Shown here piece after piece: positions 25,001 through 37,112 of a stretch of DNA of 64,000 nucleotides (within the stretch, counting starts at the first letter, position 1; each line of letters starts with the position of its first letter). This DNA is from Gnomoniopsis sp. IMI 355080 (Eukaryota; Ascomycota; Sordariomycetes; Diaporthales; Gnomoniaceae). The stretch spans positions 124,001-188,000 of the forward strand of contig JAPEVC010000035.1 in assembly GCA_027946555.1 (NCBI GenBank), written 5' to 3'. Both the position numbers and the translations under genes were made by a program. The notes below the pieces were generated by a model that saw only the letters and a program-made list of their open reading frames with translations, was not told the origin of the DNA and did not search any database.

Positions 25001-26906
25001 AGGTCATGCAGAACTGGGACTGACTCGAGAGAAAGTAGAAAAGATGAAATGGGCAAAGGTGCCAAGAAAGTAATGGTGTCTACGTAATTGTTGCAGGCAT
25101 CAAGACGTTTGCGGCGGCCGACTCCTGCCCGGTTGAAGATTGAACGACATCTGACAATTTGCATCCCGAACAAAAGTCATACCATAGTAGTACATGCCAT
25201 AGTATACACTTGGCAGTGCTTGACAGTGCTTGACCGCGCGTGGTCCATTTTTAGTCTGTTCTTCTCGTTCACATCGAGCAAAAGCGTGTTTGACATTTTT
25301 TGGTGATGCTTTGGGCTCTCTCTTTCGCATGCCGCGATTGGCTTGTGACGAACCTGGTAAGCCTCTCGTGTGCTTGTAGCTTGTCCCGGCCGACCCGCGA
25401 TGCTCGAAGGATGCTTATCAAAGCTGACTCCTCTGTTGAAGTATGTTTAAGCTTGACTCCTCTCTTACACTATCACAATATAACCGAGCCCCACACCAAA
25501 GGAAAGGCACAGCTTTCTGAAAATGAATACTCACTATGCAGTACTGCGTTGTGTGTGTTAGATATACGTCCCCTCGATACTTCCCGTCGCGTCGCGTTGA
25601 AAAGTCCATTTGCGTAGTCGCCACCCGTCGAACCTGGTTGTCTCCAATCTCTTTTTCCCAAATCGAAAATATGATCTGTCTTATTAGGGGACCCAACCCA
25701 ACCCGTCTTTCCGGGGTCGTATGGGAACGTTCCCTATTTACTCCCCTGGTCCTTGATGAAAGTCGTGTCCCAAAAGTAGAATCCTACTGTGTAATGCCCG
25801 AGGCTTACATATGATATCTCGCTGGCGCAGCGTTGTCAGCACAGTTCCCCGGAATCTTAGAACCTGGGATCCCCCTGGTTATCCCGAACTCGTCAAGGGA
25901 AGGATCGACCAACATCTCAATGAGGATCCACTTCCACCAACGGGACAGACGGACTCACGAGAAAAGGGATCAGATGTTTGACTTTAAGTTTTCTCTAAAA
26001 AGAAGAAGAAGGACAAGAAAGAATACCACAAGGTAGTAAGACACTTGCCGTCAACCGACAAAAAGAGATAACGTTGCACGGTCCTGCACGCCATCCCTCG
26101 CACTCGTCCGCTACCAAAGTTGGGAAATACGACCGTCCCGGATATCCAACTGGCGTAATATCACGCCGCTCACTTTTCCCGCCACTCAGCAAGGCCAGAC
26201 ACTACATGCCAAGAAGCAACCTCCATGCAACCATCCACAAGCCACCCGGCGCTCCCACAAAAATTCATCGGTCCCGCCCCAAACCCGCTTTGGGTCCTGC
26301 CCGTGTGGGTAACCGTGTTGGTACAGTCCGCTAGACGTTCACGCTTTCGACACTCTACTTCCTACCTATTCTAGAAGGCCAAGCTACCTCCTGAAACGCT
26401 TCACTGCCCTCTCCTCCTCCTTCAGCCCATTTTCGGACCACCACTGCCACCATTGCCAATCATGTTCATGTACTCCTATAGGCACTGTGGCTTGGATCCT
26501 CACAGTAGCAAGATACAAAGCAAAGAAAACACGTCGCCCTCTCGGGAGGCCGAACACCGGTCTTGAAGGGATCGTCACATGCTGTCATCTTAGTGGAGCA
26601 TCGGAGTGGTGTGCAAATGTCCTTTTCTACACAGCCAGGAGTTTGCCAAGACTATTTGGCTTGCCAGGCGCCAATGAACCCCCTCGGCCAGGCAAATTGA
26701 AAAAGGGTGGGGGTACTCGTGTTAGAATGGATCAATTTTCCCGTGGGACCAGAACGGATAACCCGTACGCGGACCAAACAAAACTACCTTGCTGTGGTTT
26801 TTTTTTTTCAACGGGAAGAAGGAAATACCTCCGTACAACAAATGCGGTCGCAAAATAAGACAGTGCACTGTCGCAAGGCTGTTTTTGTTCTGTTACCCTG
26901 TCGTGT

Positions 26907-27000
26907 TATAAGATGAACTCCGCCACACGCACACACACTCTCCCACTCACTCATTCACGCCCGACCCGAATCTTCCCCCTTACTCCCTTCCCCCAAATCC
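26907..27000 (+). promoter_or_regulatory. Possible orphan core promoter
   Basis: TATAAG at 26907-26912 is followed by a CA/CT-rich stretch (about 26920-27000). This order resembles a fungal TATA box plus pyrimidine-rich start region. No convincing ORF follows; the next plus-strand gene is 10 kb away. It may drive a non-coding RNA or be a chance match. Confidence 0.25.
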
Positions 27001-27710
27001 GCGGCCCGTCGGCCGGACGTGCCACAACGCCTTTTTTTTCCGAATGTGACTCTTTTTTTCTTTTCTCCAGTAACACAAAGGCGGGACAGTGTAACATACA
27101 ACCCCGCGATCCTATTTTTTGTTTGGATCTAATCGTGTCTCCTTCATCAGCCTGTCAGCATAGACCGCTTGTGAGACTCACGGGGCAGCAGCAACCCACC
27201 TGCTCACCTCCTGGAATAAGCCCCAAGTTGTGGATTTATTTCCAGGTTGTTTTCGGCCCAGGCCAAATCCGAATACCCCCCAGTAGCCAGGTACCCAGTT
27301 TTTATTTAGCTGTCCAATGTAGAAAGGGCTCACCTCAAAGGAGCCCCGTAATTTTTTGTCAAGCCTATCAACAAGCGTCTTACTGTATTCCTGTCCGCTT
27401 TTAGGGCCACTAGCACAGGGGCAAGAGAGAGAGACAACAACTCTAGTCGCTAACCTTAAAACAACGGCACGACACTAAACCGCAAACGCACGGAAACGCA
27501 CAAACACAACAGCAAATAAACGGAAACAGCATTTCGTCTGATTTGATTATTTTGGTATTTTTGGAATTTTCCCAAATTGATATAAGTGTTGACGTGGACT
27601 GCATGCGGCGACCGAGACCGTTGTGTTTGAGGCGCTGTCACCCGTCTTGGCGGAGACTGGGGGCGCGACAGAGGGGCAGCACGCCACGCCATCACCATCC
27701 GGACAATAAA

Positions 27711-27740
27711 GAGGGAGAGAAAGAGAGAGAGAGAGAGAAA
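27711..27740. repeat. GA-rich simple tract
   Basis: This is an almost pure (GA)n stretch with an interruption by AA. It lies in the gene-free tract. Confidence 0.8.
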
Positions 27741-28254
27741 GGGGATTTGAGTATTCGCTGTGAACATCTTTCAGCAAGCGGGAGACCGGTGAGTTGCCGG
27801 CCGGCGCTGCTCGTGCTGGTGCACTTTTTCCCAACTGGTGTTACAATCTCTTATATTTCCTTCCCGCACCACTAACCTGGAGCTAATGAGCACGACCGCT
27901 GCACGGCGTCCCAGAAGGGAAGGGAAAGAAAAAGGAAAGAAAAAGAAGGGCGCCGCTTCGCTTACATCCCGGCGCAGAGACGGCTTGGGACGTTTGATGC
28001 TCAGTTGCTTTTCATGTACTTGCCAAGTGAGCGGCATCTAAGGTGTTTTGATTAGATTTGTTCCATCTCTTTTTAATTTTTATTTTATCTTATTTTATTT
28101 TTTATTTTGGCTCTATGGCTCTTCTCTACTGTGTAGATTCACGTCTCTGGGCCTGCGGATTTACCCGACACAGATGTGAGCAAATGCATAGTGACGTGCT
28201 GTCTACTCTCGGGCTTCTGATCCAGGTACCTAGTAGTGTAGCCTAATACAACAT

Positions 28255-28275
28255 ACCTCCTACCTAAGTAGGTAC
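28255..28275. repeat. Palindromic CCTACCTAAGTAGGTA site
   Basis: This contains CCTACCTAAGTAGGTAC, a near-perfect inverted repeat of the dispersed family. A second partial copy (CTTAGGTATA) follows at 28280-28289. Confidence 0.55.
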
Positions 28276-31245
28276 TATACTTAGGTATATGGAACATAGC
28301 CCATCAAGGGCAAGGTCGGCGCGCAATGCACTGCTTCCCTCTATATCAATGGAAATTAAGATCCGCCAATGCGACACCAGATAGACTTTTTGGTTTTTGT
28401 TGTTGTTTTTAGCCTCATCGCAAATCCCGGGTTGAAGAAACCGTGGAACTAGGTACGTAGACAAACAACCCGTTATCCGTTTTCCCCAGCTGTCCGGTTG
28501 CCAAAACTCATCCCACCTTTTTTCCCACCTACTAGGGTCTCAAAATCTCTCACATCAACGTTTGCTTGCCTTCGGGGGCGGGCTGTGTGTGGATGGGATA
28601 CCCTAGGTTAGAAGGCTTTCTCTTGTAATATTTCGGGAGCGTTATAGGCAGCCACACCAACCTGCACAATCAATCACGACGCACAAAAACAACTTCAGCG
28701 TACCGCGTTGGCTCTGACAACTGGCAGGAGCTCTTGGCGCGCGAGAGTTTAAAATCCCCCCCTTTGACGTAGCGCGCTTTGTTTGTTAGCCACCAGGTTT
28801 GGGGAAAGGGAAAGTAAGTATACCTATAGGCTCTCGATCCGGGTGTGCATGGGAAAGGCTGGGACTTCTGGAGCCTTGGCGATGGCGGTGAGCCCCGTAG
28901 TGCGGTTATAAGATGGGATGTTATCCGCGATTCTTGTTCGGGCGCAGGATTTCTCTAAGTAGGTATGCATAATAATAGCCACGATATTTGGGCGTGCTTG
29001 ACCACCAGGAGAAGGGCTTGACTATCGTGTAGGTGGTTAGGGGTAACGGCATCCTTCGCTTCCCATGTTTGATACCGGATCGACTCAAGCGAGATGGGAC
29101 GTCGACGAGGGGTTGTTCCAGGACCATCCACGCGCATCGTGAACAACGAACATGGAAGAGAGAAACGACATCCTCGCGCGGGTTCGGAATGCGGGGACCC
29201 AAGCCCAGCTGGAAACACCTAGAAAACTCCGTGATGTGAGCATCTCGGGATCTATTAACTAGGTGCAGTGCCTTTTTGCTCACACACTGGACTCGTCACG
29301 TATCATTGTCACGTTACGGAAAAGAGGACGGTCACCTAATGAGAGCAATCGAGAAACCAAGACGTGGTATGTAGTTACTGGCTCGTCTTCTAAGTCGTCA
29401 CGTGTCAATAAGAGCCTCTCTGTCTCTCTTTGCCTCTAATAGATAGGACACTAAACAAATGCCAAGATACTATTTTCGCCGGCGGTGGTAACGGGAATAA
29501 TAGTGTGGGATATATAACTATAGCATGGACCCGGTGGCGTGTCAAGATAGGGCTGGAAGCCTTGGCTGCGCGGGCGCCCTCGGAGTTTCGGCGGTTTGTT
29601 TTTTATTCGTTTGCTTTTACATGCCGTGATGGCCAAGCCACTACTTAGGCATTGTCGGTCACAGCATCAAAGGGCACATCCAATAGGGTGTGTGGATGAG
29701 GGATGGGAATGTAGATGTCGTGCATCTGCATAGCCTTGGTTTTTGCTTGTTTTCAAGCGGCGGTCGAATTTGTGGCTCGGTGAAGTAGTAGACTGCCAAA
29801 ATTAGGGAAGCGGTTTGTGGGTTTGAGTTTCTTTGGTTTGCTTCGAGTTGATAGATAGATGCCTGGTCAGACGTCGGAATGATTGAATATGGGCATAGTA
29901 AATTGGATTCATTGGTGCTGGTCTAAACCACAACTACATTCCCGCCCGCATCGGACTGGTAGCCCATAATCAATGAGATACTATGTAACGTACCTAGGTT
30001 TCTGTACAGTTATGAATCATGATGAAGTGCGCCTGACTAGTCATTGATTCGTAATACCTTCTTCTATACACAATATCCGGGGATATTGGATTGGGGCCAC
30101 GTCAAATCTGAGACTGATACAGTGCCACTGAATATTGCTACATTAAACTTACCTCTTAGATGCCTATGTACTTTGGGATATAGCAGTCGCTCATGACACA
30201 GAACAATCGTTCATTATGACGCGCCGCAATTTACCTTTCAAGGTTGTTAGACATGCCTCTATTCTGATGACCTAAAGTCCCGCAAGTGCTGACCAGGAAT
30301 CGTGCAGGTAGAGGCCATAACAACGGCAATATAAGTGCACACTACGTGGTAGACTATGCATCCGTCGTCCTTCTACCAAATCAGCGGGTTGTTGCGTCTT
30401 GGCAAAGAGAAAGTATGTCCATACTGTTTGAGTCAGCTGCGTATGCTGAGTTCCCTTATCTCGAGGTAAGTAGTCGTGTCGGCACATTCGGAATGGCGTC
30501 TTTGGCAGGTGAATCCTTACTGCCGGACATCAATGTGGGGCGCTTTTGATCTCGTGGCTCTCGTGAGTGGAACCTGGTGGTATTGTGCCTCGGCCGTGTG
30601 GGAGAGTTATGGAACGGAATCGTTGCTTGAAAATCGGTATCTGGAAGGGTTGATCGGCTTGTGTGAGTAGGTATCCTAGAATTCGCTCGTAGTAAGTCTT
30701 TTTGCTGACCGGACAAGATCGGAACACCTCCAGCTGGTGGACAGTTCCACTCTTGCCCGATCACGACAGTTGTCGAAAACAATATAACTCAGATGGGAAC
30801 TCACTTATATCATTTTGCGCGAGGAGTGCTTGGTGCTGGTCCTGGCACTTTGAGACTCTTGATTACCCGTTGAACAAAAACAAAGCGTGTCATATTTTAT
30901 GTGCATGTGTTCATATCCCATCTTTCTTGTATAACGGCGTCGTTTTGTCATAGCCACGGTCCTTGTTCTGTCACGGATTGTGGCATTCTTCGTCTCGAAT
31001 AAGTACTGCAGGTAGATGCATATTTCTCGGCAACGCGGTGAGATTCCCAAGTATTGTGGAGGCCTTCAATAGCGACCGGGAACTCGCACGCTCAGCTGGA
31101 GTGAGCATTAATAAAGCTACAGGATGGCCTGGCCAAGCAGTTGGCTCTGATTCACAGTTCTTACCAGTGTTTGCAAGGCAAAACTCATTCTTTTCTTATA
31201 TCTAGCAGCCACTTCATATCGTGCAGACGTCCCAGTTACGTGAGA

Positions 31246-31257
31246 CTACCTAGGTAG
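31246..31257. repeat. Perfect palindrome CTACCTAGGTAG
   Basis: This twelve-base perfect palindrome lies about 50 bp beyond the stop codon of the NACHT gene. It is the cleanest copy of the dispersed family. Confidence 0.7.
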
Positions 31258-31303
31258 GAAGGAAGCGTCCCGCCAGATGGCTATCGAAAGGCCCCTGGTA
31301 ATG

Positions 31304-34300
31304 TTATGTATCTGACGACAAGAATCTCTCCCTTTCGGCTTTGAAACGCTCAAAGTCCAACGAAACAAGCCCTGTGCTGTCAACTCTCACTGGAAAGTTG
31401 AGGCTCAGAGCTTGCGACGGATTGCAAGAGAGATATTGCAGGTAATTCTCGTTGCCACCTCCGATTTGCCTCACGTCAACTTTGGTGGTAAAATCTTTGC
31501 CAAACTTGTAATGCCCCGGCTCGAGAGCAAACTTTTCGATAATCATGTCCTGCTGTTCATCCACCGGCCCCGAGAGGAGTACTGCCGCCCGGCCATGACC
31601 ATCATAAGCCTCCAGCCAGGTTGTCAACCCCGGGAAGAGAGGATGGCAAAGTCCGTGGTAGTATGGCAGGTCTGCGGGAGCGATTCTTGTGCACACGTTG
31701 TGAAAGTGCGTCACCCAATACTCGGCGGCATACGTCAAGAAGTTGGCCAGCTTTTCTGTGGGCTGGCCGAGTTCGTGCTGCGCTTTCTCGCATGGCTTGC
31801 CGAGCATATAGAGATATGTTGCACAAATCTCAAGCAGCGAGGCATGGCAGCTATCCAAAGAGAAGCTATGCTGCCACTCGGGATCAGCTTCGCAGTCGGT
31901 CGGAATTGGTACAGACTCAGTGTTCTTGACACGTAGAGCAGAAGACTTTGTGGAAACTTGGCTATGTTCTGTTTCGGAATCCGACAATTCCCAGAGTCCG
32001 TCGTCTGACGATTCGTCGGGGGCATCCGGGTAGAATTCCACTAATTCCCTAGTCGAAGCTTCATCAAGGAGGAATTCTCTTGCCGTTTGATGCACCAAGT
32101 AAACCCTGCCCTTGTATAACACGGACGAAGTGCCCGCAAAGTGATTTGATATAGTTCTCTGGTGGGTAGACAAGCTCGTTCTCCACATTCTGAAAGGTTC
32201 TCCTACTTGGTCTGGGTCTGGATTTTGCAATAGCAAAGGTGTCGTGGTCCGGTTTGATGGCCAAAGCTATGTTCATCTCATCAACCGTGAGAGGTCTCAT
32301 TGCCGCTAACAAAAACCCCAGCATTTTGCGGGCCTTCCGCTTGATGGACGCTGTCTTGTGGGTCTTTGAATCAAGGAGAACCGTGTAGATAGAGTAGACG
32401 CTTCGACTTTGGAGTATACCGATCATTTCCCTTCTAGACGCTCCTTCGACGGCTTTCTCCTTGAGAAGCTGGATTATCAAGGTTGTCCATAGAAAGGTCC
32501 GATCAGCTCGGAGAACAAGTTGTTTCTCCATTTCAAGGAGAAAGTCATGGGGTATACCAATGTCGGCCAGGTCACGTATGGCAGCTTGGATAACCAAGCG
32601 GGTGTCCTTGCTAATAGCGTCTGTCTCATCTTCTCCACGTAGTCGTATCATGTTCCAGGTAGGTAGGACGAAAGGAGACGTTCCATCCCGCGTGTTCGGG
32701 GTTTGTCTATCCAGCATGACCTTGATGGAATTATCTGGACGGCTGAGTACCAACATCTTCATACACGAGGTTTCCGGTTCTTCCGGATTTGCAATGGGTG
32801 TCTTAAAGTACCCTGCCAGCAGCTGCATCAGTTGTTTCCGCGAGCTTTCTTCACATTCGTCGAGGCCATCAAGAATACAAATTGTGGTCGATTCGGACGG
32901 AATCTGGGCGACCGAGCGTGCGAAGATCGTCCACAGGCTATCCAGTCTAGCCAAAGTGTTCCCAGGTACTCTCAGCGTCTCTTGTGCAAAGCTGATGAGC
33001 TCTGGATGGGCGGAATAGAGTTGGTGTAGGAAAGCTGAGATGCTGATGACAGCGTCATTTTGTTCCATACTGTCGTCTTTGAAGAAGAAATAACAAATGT
33101 TGTTGTCATTTTCGTTATTATTCTTGAGATGGTCAACCAAGAACGAAGCCATGACAGACTTCCCACAACCAGCATCAGCCGAAATCCACAGGAGTGAGCG
33201 GCGGGAAGTTTGTTGCCACGCCTGAAATTGCGTATGCCTCAAGATCCATGAGCAAGTCCCACTGACCGCGTCAGGATTTCGAGCCTTATGCGACTTGTAA
33301 TTTGACTGTAATAAGCTCATGATTTGTCGGGCATCGAAGTCTTGCATTTGATTCTGCAGGAACACTGCAGGCTGTCTCTTGATATTTCCAAAAACTTGGC
33401 GGAGTCGTGCTGCAACTGGAGCAAATCTCGGGTCTCGAAGACTGGAGAACCTACATATTGTACGGTGATCACCATCGATGGGAACTACCAACTCGTTTGG
33501 CCACGCCAGAATGGCAGAGTCTTGGTCAACCACCTACATATATTTTAAGAGATTACCTATTACTGTCATTTCTGTGAGGCATCAAGAACACTTACCAAGC
33601 AATTCAGCCAGTCCAATTTCTCCGTCTCCGTGAAGCTGACAATTTTCAACCTGCCGCCGTGCTGCAGAAAAGATTTCGATACTTGTTTCAGCACGTGTGA
33701 TTTTCGCTCGAGGTCCTTAGCGAGTTGCGAATTTGTGTGGGATCCTACAGCCCCCGCCTTCAAAATCTTGCTGATAGTAGAAGCCCACGGTGCGAGCTCT
33801 GACCCTCTGTGAGGCGTCCCAAAGAAGCAGATAGCAGAGACATGATAATGAATGGCTTCACGGTTTTCAGGACTCTCATTCGCCCTGTTCAAAAGCTGGT
33901 CGAGGGGAAGTATTAGGAACAGCTGCAAACTCGGGGGGCTCGTGATACGAAGACTCGCCTGTTTGACCACGATGCCGCCTAGGCTGTGGCATATGAATAT
34001 GATAGGACGCTTTTGTTCCCCCTCTTGCGTCCTCTTTGCGAGCAAATGTTCGAGAAGCTGGTCCGCAAAGACAAAAACGTCAGAGGTCGACTTGCTGAAC
34101 TGGACCGAGGAGTTATAGGAGAACGACATGACGCGGGTGTTGACATGTTCTTGTTGGGCAATCTTCGGCAGCATGATTTTGAGCCAGTTGCTGGGCGTGC
34201 CATCCTTATGGATGGATGTCCATGTGTTCTCATAGTGTCCGTTGAGACCGTGGACCGCCACAATGTCTACAACGTTCTCGGCGTCGGGGTCTTTGTCGAC

Positions 34301-34405
34301 GAGAACATGCAGTCCATAGCCCCCCAGTTCAGCATCTGCCGCCGATGTCTTCGCGTCTCTGAAGAGCTTATACATTTGTTTGGAGTGTGGTGACAGGATG
34401 GGCAC
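31304..34405 (-). pseudogene. NACHT (STAND/NLR-like) gene with lipase-like N-terminus, frameshifted
   Basis: Architecture in transcript order: an alpha/beta-hydrolase domain of the SesB/DUF676 kind, then a NACHT NTPase, then a C-terminal region. The first part has VDIVAVHGLNGH (46-57), CHSLGG with candidate Ser141 (usually GHSLGG) and FFGTPHRGSELAPWA. The NACHT part has SADAGCGKS (P-loop near + strand 33170) and TICILDGLDE (Walker B). Inferred exons are 34405-33959, 33895-33596 and from 33533. The 63-nt intron at 33896-33958 would be GC-AG, and the 62-nt one at 33534-33595 is GT-AG. Near 32117 (minus strand) one extra base breaks the frame inside the conserved CGHFVRV...RVYLVHQTAREFLLD segment. 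The upstream frame stops about 60 bases later, while the matching downstream half (270 codons) is open in the next frame to 31304. No ankyrin, WD or TPR repeats follow. The family is firm. Whether the break is real or an assembly error is open. Confidence 0.8.
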
Positions 34406-34810
34406 GTTGTGTATCCAAGGCCGTTGCCCGTGGGTCTGATATCGCCGCTAACATCAAAAATTAGGTATCTGGTTCGCTCGCTCTATTCCTTTTCAACATG
34501 CAAATGTCGAAAGACCGGTCAAAATCTGACGATGAATATGAGCAAACCAAGGATGCAGTAGTGAACAAGTCAGATGACCTCAAGCGACCGTCGAGCCAAT
34601 CGTCTGTCTTACTGCGAGCCTGCATGGTGTACCTAACTGCACATCATTCCGATTCGTTTGGACTTGACCCCTTTGCAGGCACTGCCACCACCACCCTCCA
34701 TCTTTCGTGATTCAAATCAGGTAATTGATAGATAGATATGATTTTTATACGCTACTGCGCGGGCCAGAGCTGGGTGGGAGGGGTTGTTCTATCAACTTTA
34801 TTGATGACAC

Positions 34811-35735
34811 TCAGTGCTTGAAGGACCTCCACTCGGGATTGACAAACTCAACCTCATCCCAAAAATGGAACATATCTTGCATAACCTTCCTACCGATCCA
34901 GTGCTCGCGCAGTGGCCACGGCGACTTGTCGAATGTCATCTTTAAGGAATACTTGGGCGCCTCGGAATCGATTCGTGCCAACTCCTCTGCCTCTTCTTCC
35001 GCACCATTCACATAGCCCTGCTCTTTCAGACACCGCAGCTCCATTAATTGAGATGAAGCGGGAAACTGACCCTTGAAAAGACGAATCGTGAAAGTCCTGG
35101 TGGAAGAGAATGCCTCGGGCGCCAGCGTCTTCTCATTGACACCAAGTTCCACCGGTCCAAACCGGGGAGGCTCATTCTTCATCAGGGTGAGCTGCAGCTC
35201 ACATCCGATCAATTGGCCATCGTTGCTGGTAGAGAAAGTCTGGCTGTTGGTATATTTTAGTAATGAATCCGATCCACCTGTGGAGTATATAGCAACGGGA
35301 ACAGCTACCTCAAGCTATCCCCAACGCTTAGATAGGGAAGTATGACTGCCTTCAAGCATTGCCACGGCTCAAAATTGCTAGAAATGAAGCGACCGGATAC
35401 TCCAAAGAACTTAGAAGGGCATTATCCTTATGGGTGAACATACTCCAATATTTCGGGCGGCGAGACGCTCCAAGTACTTTCTGCGCAGACCCAGAGATGC
35501 ATTTCTGCACTGCACCGAACCTATACATGCCCCCACCATTAGCCTACGATGACTTGCTGCGTTTCGTTTCACAGGAAACTTGTAGAGAAGTGGAACAGAC
35601 AATGCTACGTACCTCTCCTCTACCATTCTCGTGAAAATAAAGAGAACAGTCTCCCGAATCATCGGTCGTCCAGTAGCCTTTCCCGCACAGGATTGATCGC
35701 AAAGTTTGCGCCGTGGCTTCTTGCGCCACAGCCAT
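34811..35735 (-). CDS. Conserved fungal orphan protein, gene model incomplete
   Basis: No function is known. Pieces recognised in transcript order are as follows. Exon 1 is 35735-35613 and codes a 41-residue start ending FHENGRGE. Exon 2 begins at 35520, after a GTACGT...TATAG intron, and reads VRCSAEMHLWVCAESTW. The last exon ends at 34811; it includes LIGCELQLTLMKNEPP and YSLKMTFDKSPWPLREHW and finishes FVNPEWRSFKH. I recall fungal proteins of the same layout with FDKSPYPPREEW near the end; that likeness is from memory. The exon 2/exon 3 junction is unresolved. The best donor (GTATGT at 35443) is phase 2, and the available acceptors (35274 region, or CACAG before 35270) leave phases 0 or 2 extra bases that do not match. 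The gene may be frameshifted or use a weak donor. It lies 405 bp upstream of the broken NACHT gene on the same strand. Confidence 0.5.
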
Positions 35736-37112
35736 GGTAAAAAAGGCAGATTCAGTTCTCGATAGACAATACGGCGGTTTTAAGTGGAGACTAACAAAGC
35801 CGGAAAGTTGCAAGAAGAAATGTCAGGTGGTATTATGTATAATGTAACGAGTTCAGAGAGCCGGAAAGGATCGACCTGAGTGGCACGGAATCATGGATCC
35901 CAACCTGGTGTCGCAAAAAAAAATCGTCGATGGCGTAGCCTCGCTAAAGAAAGATGTTTCTTATTTTACTTCGACAATGACTTAAGTCCTGATTGAATGA
36001 CAGAAGACATCAATGATGAACAGGTCTCTTTAAATTTAAGGGTTGTGAAATCCATCGATTAAAGGTCTAGCCCGCAAGATGTTTTCTCATAAAGGTCGTT
36101 CCTATTATTGGCTGCGCATGTAATGTCAGCCTACCTAGGTATGTCAGCTGATGTCAGCGTTCGCAGCGGCTATAGGCCCACAGGGTGTTTGATGGTCTCA
36201 GTTTATAGGTGGCCTGCGTCTGTTGGCTCTGGCTGGATGCATGCCATGACTAATTTTTGGACCAACATCAACAGCTAATTCCATTGTGCCTCCCCCCTGA
36301 TCGCGGCCACATCAGCGTCTCATACATAATCAAACAAGCTGGAAACGTTGTTGGCATGTGAAGTCGTCTTTCGATATCCACATAGCCATGAGTTATTGAA
36401 GAGTCATTTTCCAGAGCGTGTTTCGTTGCTCGGCCGGGCAGACAGGCTATATATGTAAGAGGCGCAGCCGGCGGGGTCAAGTACTGCAAATGCATACCAA
36501 CGGCATGATACAATAATAGATGTTCGATTTCATTGCAATCCAATCCAAGTGGCCATAGCATATGGCAAAGTGGACCTCGAATGTAATCATTGAAGAGAGG
36601 TACAACACATGCGCGGGAGACGTATCTCGTGATCGCAAGGCGGTGACCGTGTCAAAGACCTTCTAAAGATCCGTTGCCTGACATACTGTATACTGGCCTG
36701 GCCTGGCCAAAGAACTTGAAGACGATCCACATCCGCTTTTAGAGGAGGCTATGAAGCGGCGACCGGGGATTGTATTGACTCGCGTTATCCAGACCTGAGG
36801 TGATTGCCCAGGTGTATTACTGTGTTCGCAAGGCCGGATGGCTGGGCTTCTCCGTGATGTACATCCCTAGTGGCCGCAACCACCGGTCCAACAGTTGCAA
36901 GCCCGTTAAGGCGCATCATGAAGTCTTGAGAAGGATGAAAGGAACAAACGTGCGAAGTTATTGCGAGGCTGCTTATGTCTGGGTTGCGAGAAGTATAAAG
37001 TGACGTGGTGGTAATGCCTGGCTCTAACGTCGAAGCTTTCCATTGCAGATCAACTTCATCTAAATTCTAGTCCTAAATCATTCTCTCCAGAAACTAATTT
37101 ACAACGAGGAAA
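35736..37112. other. Intergenic, no gene recognised (1.4 kb)
   Basis: This contains the flank of the orphan minus-strand gene, a CTACCTAGGTA palindrome near 36131-36141, and the likely promoter of the secreted protein at 37113. No convincing ORF is seen. Confidence 0.5.

Larger units (their letters stand above)
22065..31303. other. Gene-free tract of 9.2 kb
   Basis: No protein family is recognisable in any frame. The longest ORF (163 codons, 26913-27404 plus) has low-complexity Ser/Pro/Thr composition and no domain features. Contents are a GATGTC repeat at about 22316-22344, a C run at 24702-24712, a GA tract at 27711-27740, and a promoter-like block from about 26907. CCTACCTAGGTAGG-type palindromes lie near 22766, 28255-28275, 29991 and 31246. 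The first few hundred bases presumably carry the promoter of the acyltransferase gene. I see no transposon, tRNA or rRNA. Unannotated long non-coding transcripts remain possible. Confidence 0.5.

Noticed and set aside
26913..27404. 163-codon ORF in the gene-free tract
   Set aside because: It starts in a CA/CT-rich leader-like stretch; its composition is Ser/Pro/Thr-rich without domain pattern, and no splice partner was found.
31412..31936. 174-codon plus-strand ORF
   Set aside because: Antisense to the C-terminal half of the NACHT gene, whose minus-strand reading shows the family motifs.
32117..32240. An intron that would repair the NACHT frame break
   Set aside because: The only GT...AG pairs either give introns too short to splice or remove the conserved CGHFVRV segment.
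33896..33958. Reading the segment as a genuine 21-residue insertion in the lipase-like domain
   Set aside because: The GC donor, CTAAT branch site and CAG acceptor, together with restoration of the family sequence, favour an intron, though not with certainty.
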